From Bacillota bacterium (GTDB lineage Bacteria; Bacillota; Clostridia; Lachnospirales; Anaerotignaceae), in the NCBI GenBank assembly GCA_023413275.1, contig JAEZPX010000141.1:1-33707 (forward strand): a DNA stretch of 33,707 bases, given 5' to 3'. The stretch's first letter is position 1. Each line of letters starts with the position of its first letter. The translations under genes were made by a program, and so were the position numbers. Of the stretch, positions 22,584 through 31,661 are shown piece by piece. Below the pieces are notes generated by a model, which worked only from the letters and a program-made list of their open reading frames with translations, was not told the origin of the DNA and searched no databases.

Positions 22584-23834
22584 TTACTGTCTTATTTGCC
22601 CGTTTCCATAAATGATGTACTTCGTCGTAGTTAACTCCTTCAGCCCCATGGGCCCCCTTGCATGGAGCTTTTGGGTACTGATGCCAATTTCTGCTCCAAA
22701 ACCAAATTGTCCCCCATCCGTAAAACGGGTAGAAGCATTCACGTATACTGCCGCAGCATCCACTTCATTTAAAAAACGTTGCGCATTGGAATAATTTTCT
22801 GTAAGAATTGCCTCGGAATGCCCCGTGGAATATTTACGAATATGACTGATGGCTTCCTCTAAATTAGCCACCACTCTGGTAGATATAATATAATCCGTAA
22901 ATTCCGTAGCCCAATCTTCCTCCACTGCGGGTACAGACCCAGAAATAAGGGAACAAGTCGCTTCGTCTCCACGAATCTCAACGGCTTTCTCCTGCAAAGC
23001 CTTTCCTACCAAAGGGAGAAACTTTTCTGCAATCTTTTCGTGCACCAAGAGACTTTCACAGGCGTTGCAAACACCGGGACGCTGGGTTTTGGCATTCAAC
23101 ACAATAGCCACCGCCTGATTCAAATCCGCAGTTTCATCCACAAAAATATGACAGTTACCAACGCCTGTTTCGATTACGGGAACAGTACTGTTTTGCACCA
23201 CACTTTGAATCAAACCCGCACCGCCCCGAGGAATCAATACATCCAAATATCCATTGAGACGCATCATTTCATTGGCGGTTTCCCTTGAGGTATCAGGCAC
23301 CACCTGCACAATATCTGCTGGCAGTCCTACCTCCTCCATAGCCCTACGGAATACCGAAACAACAGCTTGATTGGTGCGGAAGGCCTCTTTGCCTCCCCTT
23401 AGTATAACCGCACTACCCGCCTTTAAGCATAAACCAAAGGCATCGGCAGTAACGTTAGGTCTGGCTTCAAAAATAATTCCGATTACACCCATAGGCACTC
23501 TCTTCTGCCCAATGATTAACCCATTGTCTAGGGTTTTCATTGAAAGTACTTCCCCAACAGGGTCATCCAAAGCTGCAACTTGACGAAGCCCTTCCGCCAT
23601 TTCTTGAAGCCTTGCCTGTGTCAAAGTCAAGCGGTCAATAAAAGCACCCTTGATGCCCGATGCCAGTGCATCTTCCACATCTATCTGATTGGCTGCAAGA
23701 ATCTCTTTCTCAGCCGCTAAAAGAGCCTCCGCTCCATGGCATAGGGCATCATTTTTTTTCGGTGTGGATAATACCGCTAATACAACGGATGCATCCTTTG
23801 CTTTTTGTCCCATTTCAGTCAAAATACTCATCAT
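22584..23834 (-). CDS. proA: Gamma-glutamyl phosphate reductase
   Basis: A 416-residue enzyme that reduces gamma-glutamyl phosphate to glutamate-5-semialdehyde with NADPH, the second step of proline synthesis. Motifs include PMGVIGIIFEARPNVTADA (114-132), DVLIPRGGAGLIQ, and the catalytic cysteine in RPGVCNACE (Cys256). Length is normal. The ATG at 23834 overlaps the upstream stop by one base (TAATG), with GGGGG 6 nt upstream; ATG at 23831 is equally usable. Its partner kinase gene proB is 1.7 kb upstream in the same direction. Confidence 0.97.
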   Translation of the reverse strand: MMSILTEMGQKAKDASVVLAVLSTPKKNDALCHGAEALLAAEKEILAANQIDVEDALASGIKGAFIDRLTLTQARLQEMAEGLRQVAALDDPVGEVLSMKTLDNGLIIGQKRVPMGVIGIIFEARPNVTADAFGLCLKAGSAVILRGGKEAFRTNQAVVSVFRRAMEEVGLPADIVQVVPDTSRETANEMMRLNGYLDVLIPRGGAGLIQSVVQNSTVPVIETGVGNCHIFVDETADLNQAVAIVLNAKTQRPGVCNACESLLVHEKIAEKFLPLVGKALQEKAVEIRGDEATCSLISGSVPAVEEDWATEFTDYIISTRVVANLEEAISHIRKYSTGHSEAILTENYSNAQRFLNEVDAAAVYVNASTRFTDGGQFGFGAEIGISTQKLHARGPMGLKELTTTKYIIYGNGQIRQ

Positions 23835-24397
23835 TAAAAACCCCCTATCAAACTGTCTTCCGTTATAATACAATCAACGGGTTTATCAAATGCTTCCACT
23901 TGTAAATCAAAATCCATAACCTGAAAAGAAAACGCCACAGCAATTTTAAATATACTAGGATATTTCTCAAAAAAACGGTCGTAAAATCCACCGCCATAAC
24001 CATAACGGTTTCCTTTTTGATCAAAAACACTGCCTGGAACAAGAAAAACATCCGTTTCCTTTGGAATGACACTTTCTTCCTTTTCTTTTTCCGGCTCCAT
24101 GACACCAAATCGACTTTTTTTCAGTTCCGAAAATGAATCAATGGGTACAAAATACATTTCTCCTTTTGCTTTTGCAATGGGAACGGCAACCTTTTTTCCA
24201 TCTTTCCACGCTTGCTCAATCAATGGATATGTATTTACTTCCTTATCCATTGAAATAAAAGTGAATATGGTTTCTGCCTTTTTATATCTTTCGCTGTCCC
24301 TAAGGGTAGCTGTAATTCTAGCACTTTTCTGCCGGCGTTCTTCTTCAGACAGTTCCTTGCGCTTTTGCAATATTTCTTCACGAAGCCTGTTTTTCAT
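23834..24397 (-). CDS. 5-formyltetrahydrofolate cyclo-ligase
   Basis: A 187-residue MTHFS family enzyme that converts 5-formyl-THF to 5,10-methenyl-THF using ATP, a folate repair step. It starts KNRLREEILQKRKELSEEE, has FTFISMDKEVNTYPLI, and the nucleotide-binding signature RYGYGGGFYDRF (131-142). The ATG at 24397 overlaps the preceding stop as ATGA, so it is coupled to the DUF2085 gene; the stop in turn overlaps proA. In-frame upstream codons belong to another frame of the DUF2085 gene and were excluded. Confidence 0.93.
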   Translation of the reverse strand: MKNRLREEILQKRKELSEEERRQKSARITATLRDSERYKKAETIFTFISMDKEVNTYPLIEQAWKDGKKVAVPIAKAKGEMYFVPIDSFSELKKSRFGVMEPEKEKEESVIPKETDVFLVPGSVFDQKGNRYGYGGGFYDRFFEKYPSIFKIAVAFSFQVMDFDLQVEAFDKPVDCIITEDSLIGGF

Positions 24398-25017
24398 TTC
24401 CGCAACACCCCTATTGTTAAAATAATAAAAAAGCTTGCACAAAAAGATAAAAGCCAAAAAGGCAGTTTCCACTTTCCCGCTAGGTTTCTCAAAATCAAAT
24501 AAACCAAATCGGACCAAAAACAAACAATTCCCAGCACAACAATTACCGAGGTCACATAATAGCTTCCCATATCCATCCAAAGCATAACTCCAAATAGAAG
24601 GGTCATTCCCATTATCAAAAGCTGCTCTGTAAAAGATTGAAAAATAGGGTTATTGTTTTCTGATCCCACCGCAAAATTTGCACCCAAAAGAAAAAATCCT
24701 GGCAAAGAAGCCCCTGCCAATGCACCGGTAACCACCCTTAGCAACTGAGTACTCTCCCAAAAGCCCAAATAGCTGAAAAATCCATCAATGGAAATGGGGA
24801 TAAAGGCTAAGGCTCCCAGAAACATTCCCTTTGTTGAATAGGGTTTGTTCCCATGAAGCCTCTTAAAAATGAAAAAAAATATCATGGAAAAGAACATTCC
24901 CGAATAAATTCCCGTGCATCGCGCGCAGACAGGCAGCTGCTGTCCCTGAAGGATAAAACTGCGCTCTGCCATCTGATGACAGACGGCAGAGCCAATCATT
25001 TTAAATATTGTATTCAT
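24394..25017 (-). CDS. DUF2085 membrane protein
   Basis: A 207-residue membrane protein with about five to six helices. The N-terminal block SAVCHQMAERSFILQGQQLPVCARCTGIY contains Cys13-His14, Cys31 and Cys34, the hallmark of DUF2085; these residues look like a metal or redox site, but the function is unknown. The ATG at 25017 lies 5 nt after the preceding stop with no clear ribosome binding site, so translation is probably coupled to the upstream zinc-ribbon gene. Confidence 0.85.
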   Translation of the reverse strand: MNTIFKMIGSAVCHQMAERSFILQGQQLPVCARCTGIYSGMFFSMIFFFIFKRLHGNKPYSTKGMFLGALAFIPISIDGFFSYLGFWESTQLLRVVTGALAGASLPGFFLLGANFAVGSENNNPIFQSFTEQLLIMGMTLLFGVMLWMDMGSYYVTSVIVVLGIVCFWSDLVYLILRNLAGKWKLPFWLLSFCASFFIILTIGVLRK

Positions 25018-25022
25018 AGTAA

Positions 25023-25502
25023 TTAATAATATGGAAAGTAATACATCATACTTCCAAAAACCCCAAACACGCCCTGTATCACGCAGCACAATAACCAAAA
25101 TGCCAACATAACACTGCTTATAATAATTAAGGTTTTACCAAATCTACTGTAATCCTCGATTGGACTTTTTAATAAAATCACACCAGCAATTAAGCCTGCA
25201 ATCTGACCAAAACCTCCTACAAAAAGAATTAAAAGTATGGTAATGACTTTTAATACTGTAGGAATAACCTGCTCCTGTACAGGCTTAGGTTCCTTTGATC
25301 GATAGCTTTCCCAGCTTCTGGCTTCACTTTCCCCCTGAAATTTCTGAGATGTTCCGTCTTTATCTTCAACGGTAAATTCATTGATTACCTCGGCCTCTTC
25401 CACATTAGCTTCGGCAGTATTCTTGCTTTCGTTTATCGTACAAACAGGGCAACCAAGACTTTCGTCAAAAATCTCTCTCCCACATTTTGGGCAAAAACTC
25501 AT
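25023..25502 (-). CDS. Zinc-ribbon membrane protein of unknown function
   Basis: A 159-residue protein. An N-terminal zinc ribbon (Cys4, Cys7, Cys18, Cys21 in SFCPKCGREIFDESLGCPVC) is followed by an acidic and polar linker (about 25-80) and two membrane segments (about 83-108 and 120-145) ending in MMYYFPYY. Such zinc-ribbon-plus-membrane proteins are widespread in Clostridia without assigned function. I prefer the ATG at 25502, 8 nt after AAGGAG, to the one at 25508. It lies between proB and the DUF2085 gene on the same strand. Confidence 0.75.
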   Translation of the reverse strand: MSFCPKCGREIFDESLGCPVCTINESKNTAEANVEEAEVINEFTVEDKDGTSQKFQGESEARSWESYRSKEPKPVQEQVIPTVLKVITILLILFVGGFGQIAGLIAGVILLKSPIEDYSRFGKTLIIISSVMLAFWLLCCVIQGVFGVFGSMMYYFPYY

Positions 25503-25524
25503 ATGCATCGCTCCTTATAAAAAT

Positions 25525-26319
25525 CTATTTTTTATTACTATTAAAAAACGTTCCGACATCTTCGCCGGCTATCACTCGATGGATAATGGTAGGGTCCTCA
25601 CCAAGTACAATGGCCATTTTCACCCCGGCATCTTGACAAATCTCTGCCGCTTGTAATTTTGTGAGCATTCCACCTACACTAAAGGCGGAACCTTTGTCAC
25701 CAGCCATCTGTCTGACCTCATCTGTAACCCAATCCACAAAAGAAATACGCTTCGCATCCGGATTTGATTTTGGATCACTGTCATAAAGCCCATCAATATC
25801 TGTCATCAATATTAAGATATCCGCACAAATGATTTCTGCTACTATAGCGGAAAGCCTGTCGTTATCCGAAATCCCAATTTCCTCGGTAGAGATACTGTCA
25901 TTGGCATTGACAATAGGAATAACTCCAAGCTCCATCAAGGTTTCAAAGGTATTCCTTGTATTCTGATATCGTTCGTCACTGCCTACCTCTTCCTTGGTCA
26001 ACAAAACCTGCGCAACCGTTTGGTTATAACGATCAAAAAAATTATGATAAATCTGCATGATCATAGCCTGTCCAACCGCCGCAGCAGCCTGTTTTTGGCG
26101 CATCACTGTAGGTCTTTCCTTCATACCCATTCGAACGGAACCAACACCTATGGCACCGCTTGTCACCAATACAACATCTTTGCCGCTGTTTTTAAGGTCT
26201 GTTAAAACCCATGCCAGCTCTTCCACGCGCTTCAGGTTCAAAAGACCGTTTGGGTATGTAATGGTAGATGTACCAACCTTAACAACAACACGATTGCAAT
26301 CCTTCAATAATTCCCTCAC
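25525..26319 (-). CDS. proB: Glutamate 5-kinase (short form without PUA domain)
   Basis: A 264-residue amino-acid kinase that phosphorylates glutamate at the gamma position, first step of proline synthesis. Motifs: RVVVKVGTSTITY, VLVTSGAIGVG, NANDSISTEEIGISDNDRLSA and TDIDGLYDSDP, then SVGGMLTKLQAAEI. The C-terminal PUA domain of the roughly 370-residue E. coli enzyme is absent, as in a number of other bacteria. The start is GTG, with GGAG 9 nt upstream. Head of a seven-gene same-strand run ending with the panE-like gene. Confidence 0.95.
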   Translation of the reverse strand: MRELLKDCNRVVVKVGTSTITYPNGLLNLKRVEELAWVLTDLKNSGKDVVLVTSGAIGVGSVRMGMKERPTVMRQKQAAAAVGQAMIMQIYHNFFDRYNQTVAQVLLTKEEVGSDERYQNTRNTFETLMELGVIPIVNANDSISTEEIGISDNDRLSAIVAEIICADILILMTDIDGLYDSDPKSNPDAKRISFVDWVTDEVRQMAGDKGSAFSVGGMLTKLQAAEICQDAGVKMAIVLGEDPTIIHRVIAGEDVGTFFNSNKK

Positions 26320-26351
26320 TTTAATTCACTCCAATTCCTATGTATAGACAA

Positions 26352-26380
26352 AGTATACTATATTTTTTCATTGTTAAAAA
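26352..26380 (-). promoter_or_regulatory. Possible promoter for the proB run
   Basis: Minus-strand TATACT (26352-26357) 32 bp before the proB start; 17 bp upstream of it is only a weak TTTTTA (26375-26380). No T-box or other leader element is recognisable. Confidence 0.35.
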
Positions 26381-26495
26381 GGGATTTCGCGAATACAAAG
26401 AAAATATTAAAGGTTTCTTTAAAGTTACAGCATATTTCTTTATCCCACGTTTGAATCTTGTGCAATAAGTTTGACAAAAACTATTTATATATTTC

Positions 26496-29204
26496 TTAAT
26501 TTTTTTCATCCATCTCCTTAATAACACTGATAAAAACTTCTGCTAATCGGGGATCAAAATCCTTCCCCGAAAGCGCCAGAATCTCCTTTAACGCAAATGA
26601 TGTATCTCCGTTTATTATAGAATCATTTTCAATTTTTAACACCATTTCTTCATATCTTCCTATAATAGCCATCATTCTTGATATGAAAGGAATTTCTTCT
26701 CCTTTTAGTCCCTTTGGTATACCCGTTCCATCCCATCTTTCATGTAGTGCATAAACATAGTCCGCCAGATCCAAGGTATTGTCGAATAAATTCAAAATCC
26801 GAAACCCTACAATTGGGTGTTGATTCAGCTGAAACTGCTCTTTTTCACTTAACTCTTCTTTCTTAAATATTTCTTCATCCAAAACAATTTTCCCAATCCC
26901 ATGGATATAAGCAACATCTGTTAGTCGCTTTTGCTCATGCTCTGTAAGACCCATTTTTCTGCCCATTCTATTACATAATGAAACCACTCTATCCGTATAC
27001 TCTTTTTCTCTGGGATTTCTATCATAAAGCATTTTTAAAATTGACTGTATGGTATCAATACTATAATTTTTCTTTGACAGCAATTTTTCTTTATACATTT
27101 CTCTTTCTGCATTTCCCATTACCTTTTCAATACTTTGAGAGGTATGATCCTTTGTATCAAAGCCGATGGCAATACTGGATTTTATGCCAAAAACCCTTTC
27201 TTTTGCCATTTCCGTTTTTATCTGCTTCATAATTTGTAAAGCTTCCTCAGCATCTGTTTTAGGTAACAAAACAATAAATTCATCCCCGCCAACTCTTGCC
27301 GCAATGTCAAGCTCTCTGCTTGCCTTTTTCAAAACTTCTGCTGTCTTTTGAATAAGCGTATCTCCTGCACCATGTCCAAATACATCATTCATTAGCTTCA
27401 ATCCATTTAAGTCTCCAAAAATAATTGAAATAGGAAAAAACGATGGATTATCATATTCCTTCACTTTGTCTTGGTAACCGCTTCTATTTAAAAGACCGGT
27501 TAGCAGGTCATGACTACTCAAATATTTGATTTTCGCCTCTCCTTTTTTCTTCTCTGTTATATCAATAAATGTGATAACGACTCCTACAATTTCGCCATCC
27601 TTTAACTTAGACCGAGCATGATATGCAACGCTAATTTTGGTTCCGTCCGCCTTCCAAAAGGTTTCTTCCTCTGCCGATATTTTTTCATTAGAAAGAATAC
27701 ACTTTAAAATATCATTAATTCGAAGAGGGGCCATTTCAATGTTGTCATCATTAGAAAGAATCGAATTAAGATGTTTCCCAAGAATTTCCGCCTGAGAATG
27801 ATAGCCCAAAAGCTTAATACAGCTATTATTGCAAAAAATGCATTTTCCCGTCAAATCAATTCCTAAAATTCCTTCAGCCGTACTATCCAAAATTAGAAAC
27901 AAGCTATCTTTTGTTCTATTTATTTCCTCATTTGCAAGTTCCAGAGCTTTTGTTCGCTCCTTTACTTTGTCTTCTAAATTATTCACCAGTTCATACATTC
28001 TATCCGCCATAAAATTAAAAGAAAGACAGAGATTTCCGATTTCATCATTTCTTATTCTTGATGCTCTGGTGGATAAATTACCTGCTGCAATCTGATTTGA
28101 AACCAAAACCAAATCATCTATGGGCCGAAATAGCCACTTGATAAACCCACGATAAACTATAATGATTAAAATGAATGCCTGAACCATAATCAGTGCTGTT
28201 AATCTCATATTTGCGTATATTTCATTGGTAAAAAGATTGCTTGGTATTGCCGATACAATAACCCAGTCTAAACCATCATTTTGATAATTCACCACATTCA
28301 CATAGTACCCTGTTTTCTGATAAAAAAACTCAAACCTATCTACTTGGTCTTTATTATATTTTTCCATGATTCCCAAAATGAGTGCATTGTTTAGATCCTT
28401 AACGTTATTTCTTTTCAAGCTTCCATCTTTTAATACTGTAAAATTATTACCACCAAAGGAATTCGCAATTAATGTATTTGTATCTTTTTCTAAAACCAAA
28501 GCGTAGCCGTCATACGCCTTTACAACCCCCTGCATGTATTGATTAATGTTCGATAAATTCATATGTGTTCCCAATACCCCCAACAGCTTACCCCGTCTAT
28601 CAAAAATGGGCGTTGCAGCGGATATTGTTAAATCTTCCATTATAAAGTGCTTATACACAGGGGAAAAGGTTTGTTTTCCTAAAGTTTTAGCCGAAATATA
28701 CCAATCTCTGGTTCTGGGGTCAAATTTATTTGTCTTTAAGACAACCTCTCCTCGTGTCAAATTCTCATTGACGGAATAATACCATGAACTCCCACCGGTA
28801 TCAGAGTTATTATCAACAATTTGAAGCTCCCCTTTTTGGTCTCTTCTTGCACCAAAATATGTACCATCCTCCAGACCATAAGTAAAACTATATATCTCAT
28901 CTTGATGGGATTGAATTACTCCAAGAAAATATTTATCCCGATCCTTTTCATTGTTTAAACCAATTAGATTCCCCGCAATCAGTTTACTATTTACCTCATT
29001 AATATGCTTTGGCACATTCATAAAAAGGTTAATTCGATTGGCAATCTCACGATTAACGTCGAAAGCCATCTTCTCTGTTATTTTCTCTGTAGAAGATATC
29101 CAACGGGAAAAAACCATATCTCCAATAAATACTACAGAGAGAAACATCATCAAAACAAAAGAAAGCATTATAATTCTACGCATTGAAATATATCTTTTTT
29201 TCAT
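26496..29204 (-). CDS. dCache-HAMP-PAS-GGDEF protein with degenerate HD-GYP domain
   Basis: A 902-residue membrane sensor. Order: membrane helix (about 11-31), extracytoplasmic dCache domain (about 40-325, with WYISAKTLGKQTFSPVY), second helix (about 335-352), HAMP (355-405), PAS (about 430-550), GGDEF (about 560-710), HD-GYP-like domain (about 720-895). GGDEF is intact at 639-643, with an inhibitory RxxD site (Arg630, Asp633), so cyclic-di-GMP synthesis is likely. The HD-GYP half is decayed: HD is HG (768-769), HHE is LHE (820-822), GYP is GIP (828-830), and the later metal Asp is Gly849. It probably cannot hydrolyse cyclic-di-GMP (inference). The ATG has AAAGGA upstream. Confidence 0.9.
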   Translation of the reverse strand: MKKRYISMRRIIMLSFVLMMFLSVVFIGDMVFSRWISSTEKITEKMAFDVNREIANRINLFMNVPKHINEVNSKLIAGNLIGLNNEKDRDKYFLGVIQSHQDEIYSFTYGLEDGTYFGARRDQKGELQIVDNNSDTGGSSWYYSVNENLTRGEVVLKTNKFDPRTRDWYISAKTLGKQTFSPVYKHFIMEDLTISAATPIFDRRGKLLGVLGTHMNLSNINQYMQGVVKAYDGYALVLEKDTNTLIANSFGGNNFTVLKDGSLKRNNVKDLNNALILGIMEKYNKDQVDRFEFFYQKTGYYVNVVNYQNDGLDWVIVSAIPSNLFTNEIYANMRLTALIMVQAFILIIIVYRGFIKWLFRPIDDLVLVSNQIAAGNLSTRASRIRNDEIGNLCLSFNFMADRMYELVNNLEDKVKERTKALELANEEINRTKDSLFLILDSTAEGILGIDLTGKCIFCNNSCIKLLGYHSQAEILGKHLNSILSNDDNIEMAPLRINDILKCILSNEKISAEEETFWKADGTKISVAYHARSKLKDGEIVGVVITFIDITEKKKGEAKIKYLSSHDLLTGLLNRSGYQDKVKEYDNPSFFPISIIFGDLNGLKLMNDVFGHGAGDTLIQKTAEVLKKASRELDIAARVGGDEFIVLLPKTDAEEALQIMKQIKTEMAKERVFGIKSSIAIGFDTKDHTSQSIEKVMGNAEREMYKEKLLSKKNYSIDTIQSILKMLYDRNPREKEYTDRVVSLCNRMGRKMGLTEHEQKRLTDVAYIHGIGKIVLDEEIFKKEELSEKEQFQLNQHPIVGFRILNLFDNTLDLADYVYALHERWDGTGIPKGLKGEEIPFISRMMAIIGRYEEMVLKIENDSIINGDTSFALKEILALSGKDFDPRLAEVFISVIKEMDEKN

Positions 29205-29274
29205 TTTGAGCACTTCCTTTCGTTTGAATTCACAATTCCCAACATGCCAAATCCTACAAAAATTCACCTTGTGT

Positions 29275-29530
29275 ATGATTCACTCAAAAAAGTTACATTT
29301 AGATTTGATTTTATATTACCACAAAAGAAAATTAATGAAAATAAGAATTGTTATTATTTGTTTAATTATGCAAAAATTTAACATATTATATAACTTAAAA
29401 CTACTTCCAGCACCATAAGAATGAATCATTAAAAAATAACTTGGATTATGTATTTTGTTGCATATTAGTTAATAAGACAAAAAAGTAACCATTTTTACAA
29501 CATTTCAAAAAATGCCTGCGAATGAATCAT
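29275..29530. repeat. Three dispersed GAATGAATCAT-like boxes
   Basis: GAATGAATCAT occurs exactly at 29419-29429 and 29520-29530, and GAGTGAATCAT, one mismatch, in the opposite orientation at 29275-29285. All three lie between the sensor gene start and the glnS terminator. Possible regulator sites for the sensor gene, or chance in AT-rich sequence. Confidence 0.35.
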
Positions 29531-29668
29531 GAGTAAATCCTATATTTACATCGCTTTATCGTTTAACACAGAAAACCCCAAGATAAATCATTGCTAACCT
29601 TTAAAATAATATGGTACTTTCTTTTCCCTCTCTGTGGCTCTACTTTACTGGTTTATATGAGTGTCAAT

Positions 29669-29701
29669 AAAAAAACCAACGGACAGTTGTTATCCGTTGG
29701 T
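29669..29701 (-). terminator. Rho-independent terminator after glnS
   Basis: Perfect 9-bp stem ACCAACGGA/TCCGTTGGT with a 9-nt loop, followed on the minus strand by seven T. Confidence 0.92.
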
Positions 29702-29709
29702 CATATTCA

Positions 29710-31386
29710 TTAAGATAATTTAAAAGAACTCTTTAATGGCACAATGCGATTAAATACCAATTTTTCCTCTGTGGTGTCTTTTGTATCAACAATGTAGTAT
29801 CCGTTACGCATAAACTGGAATCGCTCCCCTTTTGCGGCCTCTTTCACAGTCGGCTCAATAAAGCATTCCTTTACTTCTAGGGAATTGGGATTCATAATCA
29901 TTTCTCCGTTGGCGTCATCAGGATTATCCAGCATCATATAGTCATATAATCTTGCGGTAGCCTGAACATTTTCCGTAGCACTCACCCAGTGAAGAGTTCC
30001 CTTTACTTTTCTACCTTCAAAGCCACTGCCACTTCTTGTTTCGGGATCATAGGTGCAATGAACCTCTACAACGTTTCCGTCCTCATCCTTCACAAAATCA
30101 GTACAAGTCACAAAATATGCACCTTTTAAGCGAACTTCCTTCCCTGGAGCCAAACGGAAGAATTTTTTCACAGGTTCCTCCATGAAATCTTCTCTTTCAA
30201 TATATAACTCTCTGGTAAAAGGCACTCTTCTTGTGCCAAGCTCAGGATTTTCAGGGTTGTTTTCCAACTCCATCATTTCCACTTGACCTTCAGGATAATT
30301 CGTAATCACAAGTTTCAAAGGATCCAAAACCGCCATAACAACCTTTGCTTTCGCCTTCAAATCGTCACGAATACAATAATCCAATAAACCGCTGTCAACA
30401 ACGCTGTTTGCCTTGGATACACCAATACGCTCACAAAAGTCTCGAATCGCTTCTGGTGTATATCCTCTGCGGCGCAAACCACTGATGGTAGGCATACGGG
30501 GGTCATCCCAGCCGTCAACCAAACCATCTTCAACCAAAGCACGGAGCTTTCTTTTGCTCATCACCGTATTTGTCATCCCCAAACGGGCAAACTCAATCTG
30601 TCTTGGAGGATTCACCAAATACCCAGCTTCTCTTACCACCCAATCATACAAAGGACGATGATCTTCAAACTCCATGGTACAAATGGAATGGGTAATTCCT
30701 TCAATGGCATCCTCTAAAGGATGAGCAAAATCATACATCGGATAAATGCACCATGCATCCCCTGTTGTGTGATGGGTTGCGTGGGCAATTCTATAAATAA
30801 CAGGGTCTCTCATGTTAATGTTGGGAGAGGCCATGTCAATCTTCGCTCTAAGGGTACGGGAACCATCAGGAAATTCTCCCTTTTTCATACGTTCAAATAA
30901 TTCCAAATTCTCATCAACACTTCTATTGCGATAAGGACTTTCCTTACCCGGCGTGCTTAATGTACCACGGTATTGGCGCATCTCCTCCGCAGGCAAATCA
31001 CAAACAAAAGCCTTACCTTCTCGAATCAACTTTAAGGCAACCTGATAGTACTGATCAAAATAGCTGGATGCATAATATAATCTGTCTTCCCAATCAAAGC
31101 CCAGCCACTTTACATCCTCACGGATAGAATCAACATATTCCACGTCTTCCTTCGCAGGGTTTGTATCATCAAATCGCAAATTGCACTTTCCTCCGTAGAG
31201 ATTTGCCAAACCAAAGTTCAGGCAGATGGATTTTGCATGACCAATGTGCAAATAGCCATTAGGTTCCGGTGGGAATCTTGTATGAATTTTATTCAATTCT
31301 CCCTTCAAGTCCTCCTGGATATAACTATGTATGAAGTTTCCAGTTGCACCTAATCCGCCATTTTCCATAATCTTTTCTTCTGCCAT
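29710..31386 (-). CDS. glnS: Glutaminyl-tRNA synthetase
   Basis: A 558-residue class I synthetase that charges tRNA-Gln with glutamine. The HIGH motif is at 47-50 (PPEPNGYLHIGHAKS), the KMSKS-like motif is VMSKRK (275-280), and the catalytic core has RFDDTNPAKE and YPMYDFAHPLEDAIEGITHS; the C-terminal half forms the anticodon-binding beta barrels. This is GlnRS rather than GluRS. The ATG follows GGGAGG by 8 nt. Its presence suggests direct Gln-tRNA charging, although GatCAB could also exist elsewhere in the genome. Confidence 0.97.
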   Translation of the reverse strand: MAEEKIMENGGLGATGNFIHSYIQEDLKGELNKIHTRFPPEPNGYLHIGHAKSICLNFGLANLYGGKCNLRFDDTNPAKEDVEYVDSIREDVKWLGFDWEDRLYYASSYFDQYYQVALKLIREGKAFVCDLPAEEMRQYRGTLSTPGKESPYRNRSVDENLELFERMKKGEFPDGSRTLRAKIDMASPNINMRDPVIYRIAHATHHTTGDAWCIYPMYDFAHPLEDAIEGITHSICTMEFEDHRPLYDWVVREAGYLVNPPRQIEFARLGMTNTVMSKRKLRALVEDGLVDGWDDPRMPTISGLRRRGYTPEAIRDFCERIGVSKANSVVDSGLLDYCIRDDLKAKAKVVMAVLDPLKLVITNYPEGQVEMMELENNPENPELGTRRVPFTRELYIEREDFMEEPVKKFFRLAPGKEVRLKGAYFVTCTDFVKDEDGNVVEVHCTYDPETRSGSGFEGRKVKGTLHWVSATENVQATARLYDYMMLDNPDDANGEMIMNPNSLEVKECFIEPTVKEAAKGERFQFMRNGYYIVDTKDTTEEKLVFNRIVPLKSSFKLS

Positions 31387-31431
31387 ATTGCTATCCTCCC
31401 AAAATTGTGGTTGTACTACTAAAGAATACTA

Positions 31432-31460
31432 CATATAAAATAAATAAAGTTTTATATCAA
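31432..31460 (-). promoter_or_regulatory. Possible proximal glnS promoter
   Basis: Minus-strand TTGATA (31455-31460), 17-bp spacer, TATATG (31432-31437), about 45 bp before the glnS start. The -10 element is a poor match. Confidence 0.4.
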
Positions 31461-31661
31461 CATTTTCATTAAGGATTCCCATTTTTTCGCATTTCAAACA
31501 TTATTGTGCTTATTGTGCCCCATGGATATCCTCTTACAATGAAAGTAAACAGCCGTAAAAGCCTTTGTTAAATCCATCATAAAATCTTATTATTGCCAAT
31601 GAACCAAATAGCTTCCTCATTTATAAGCCAAAAGGTTTCATCCCCATGTCATAATTACAAT

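Larger units (their letters stand above)
29205..29709. other. Intergenic region between glnS and the GGDEF gene
   Basis: Holds the glnS terminator (29669-29701) and three copies of a GAATGAATCAT-like 11-mer (29275-29285 on the minus strand; 29419-29429 and 29520-29530 on the plus strand). The rest is AT-rich, with no supported gene; I found no convincing promoter for the sensor gene. Confidence 0.55.

Noticed and set aside
26320..26495. Search for a T-box or proline-responsive leader upstream of proB, and an AT-only hairpin at 26407-26422
   Set aside because: No conserved T-box sequence or specifier structure is present, and the hairpin has six A/T-dominated pairs, so neither a riboswitch nor a terminator can be claimed.
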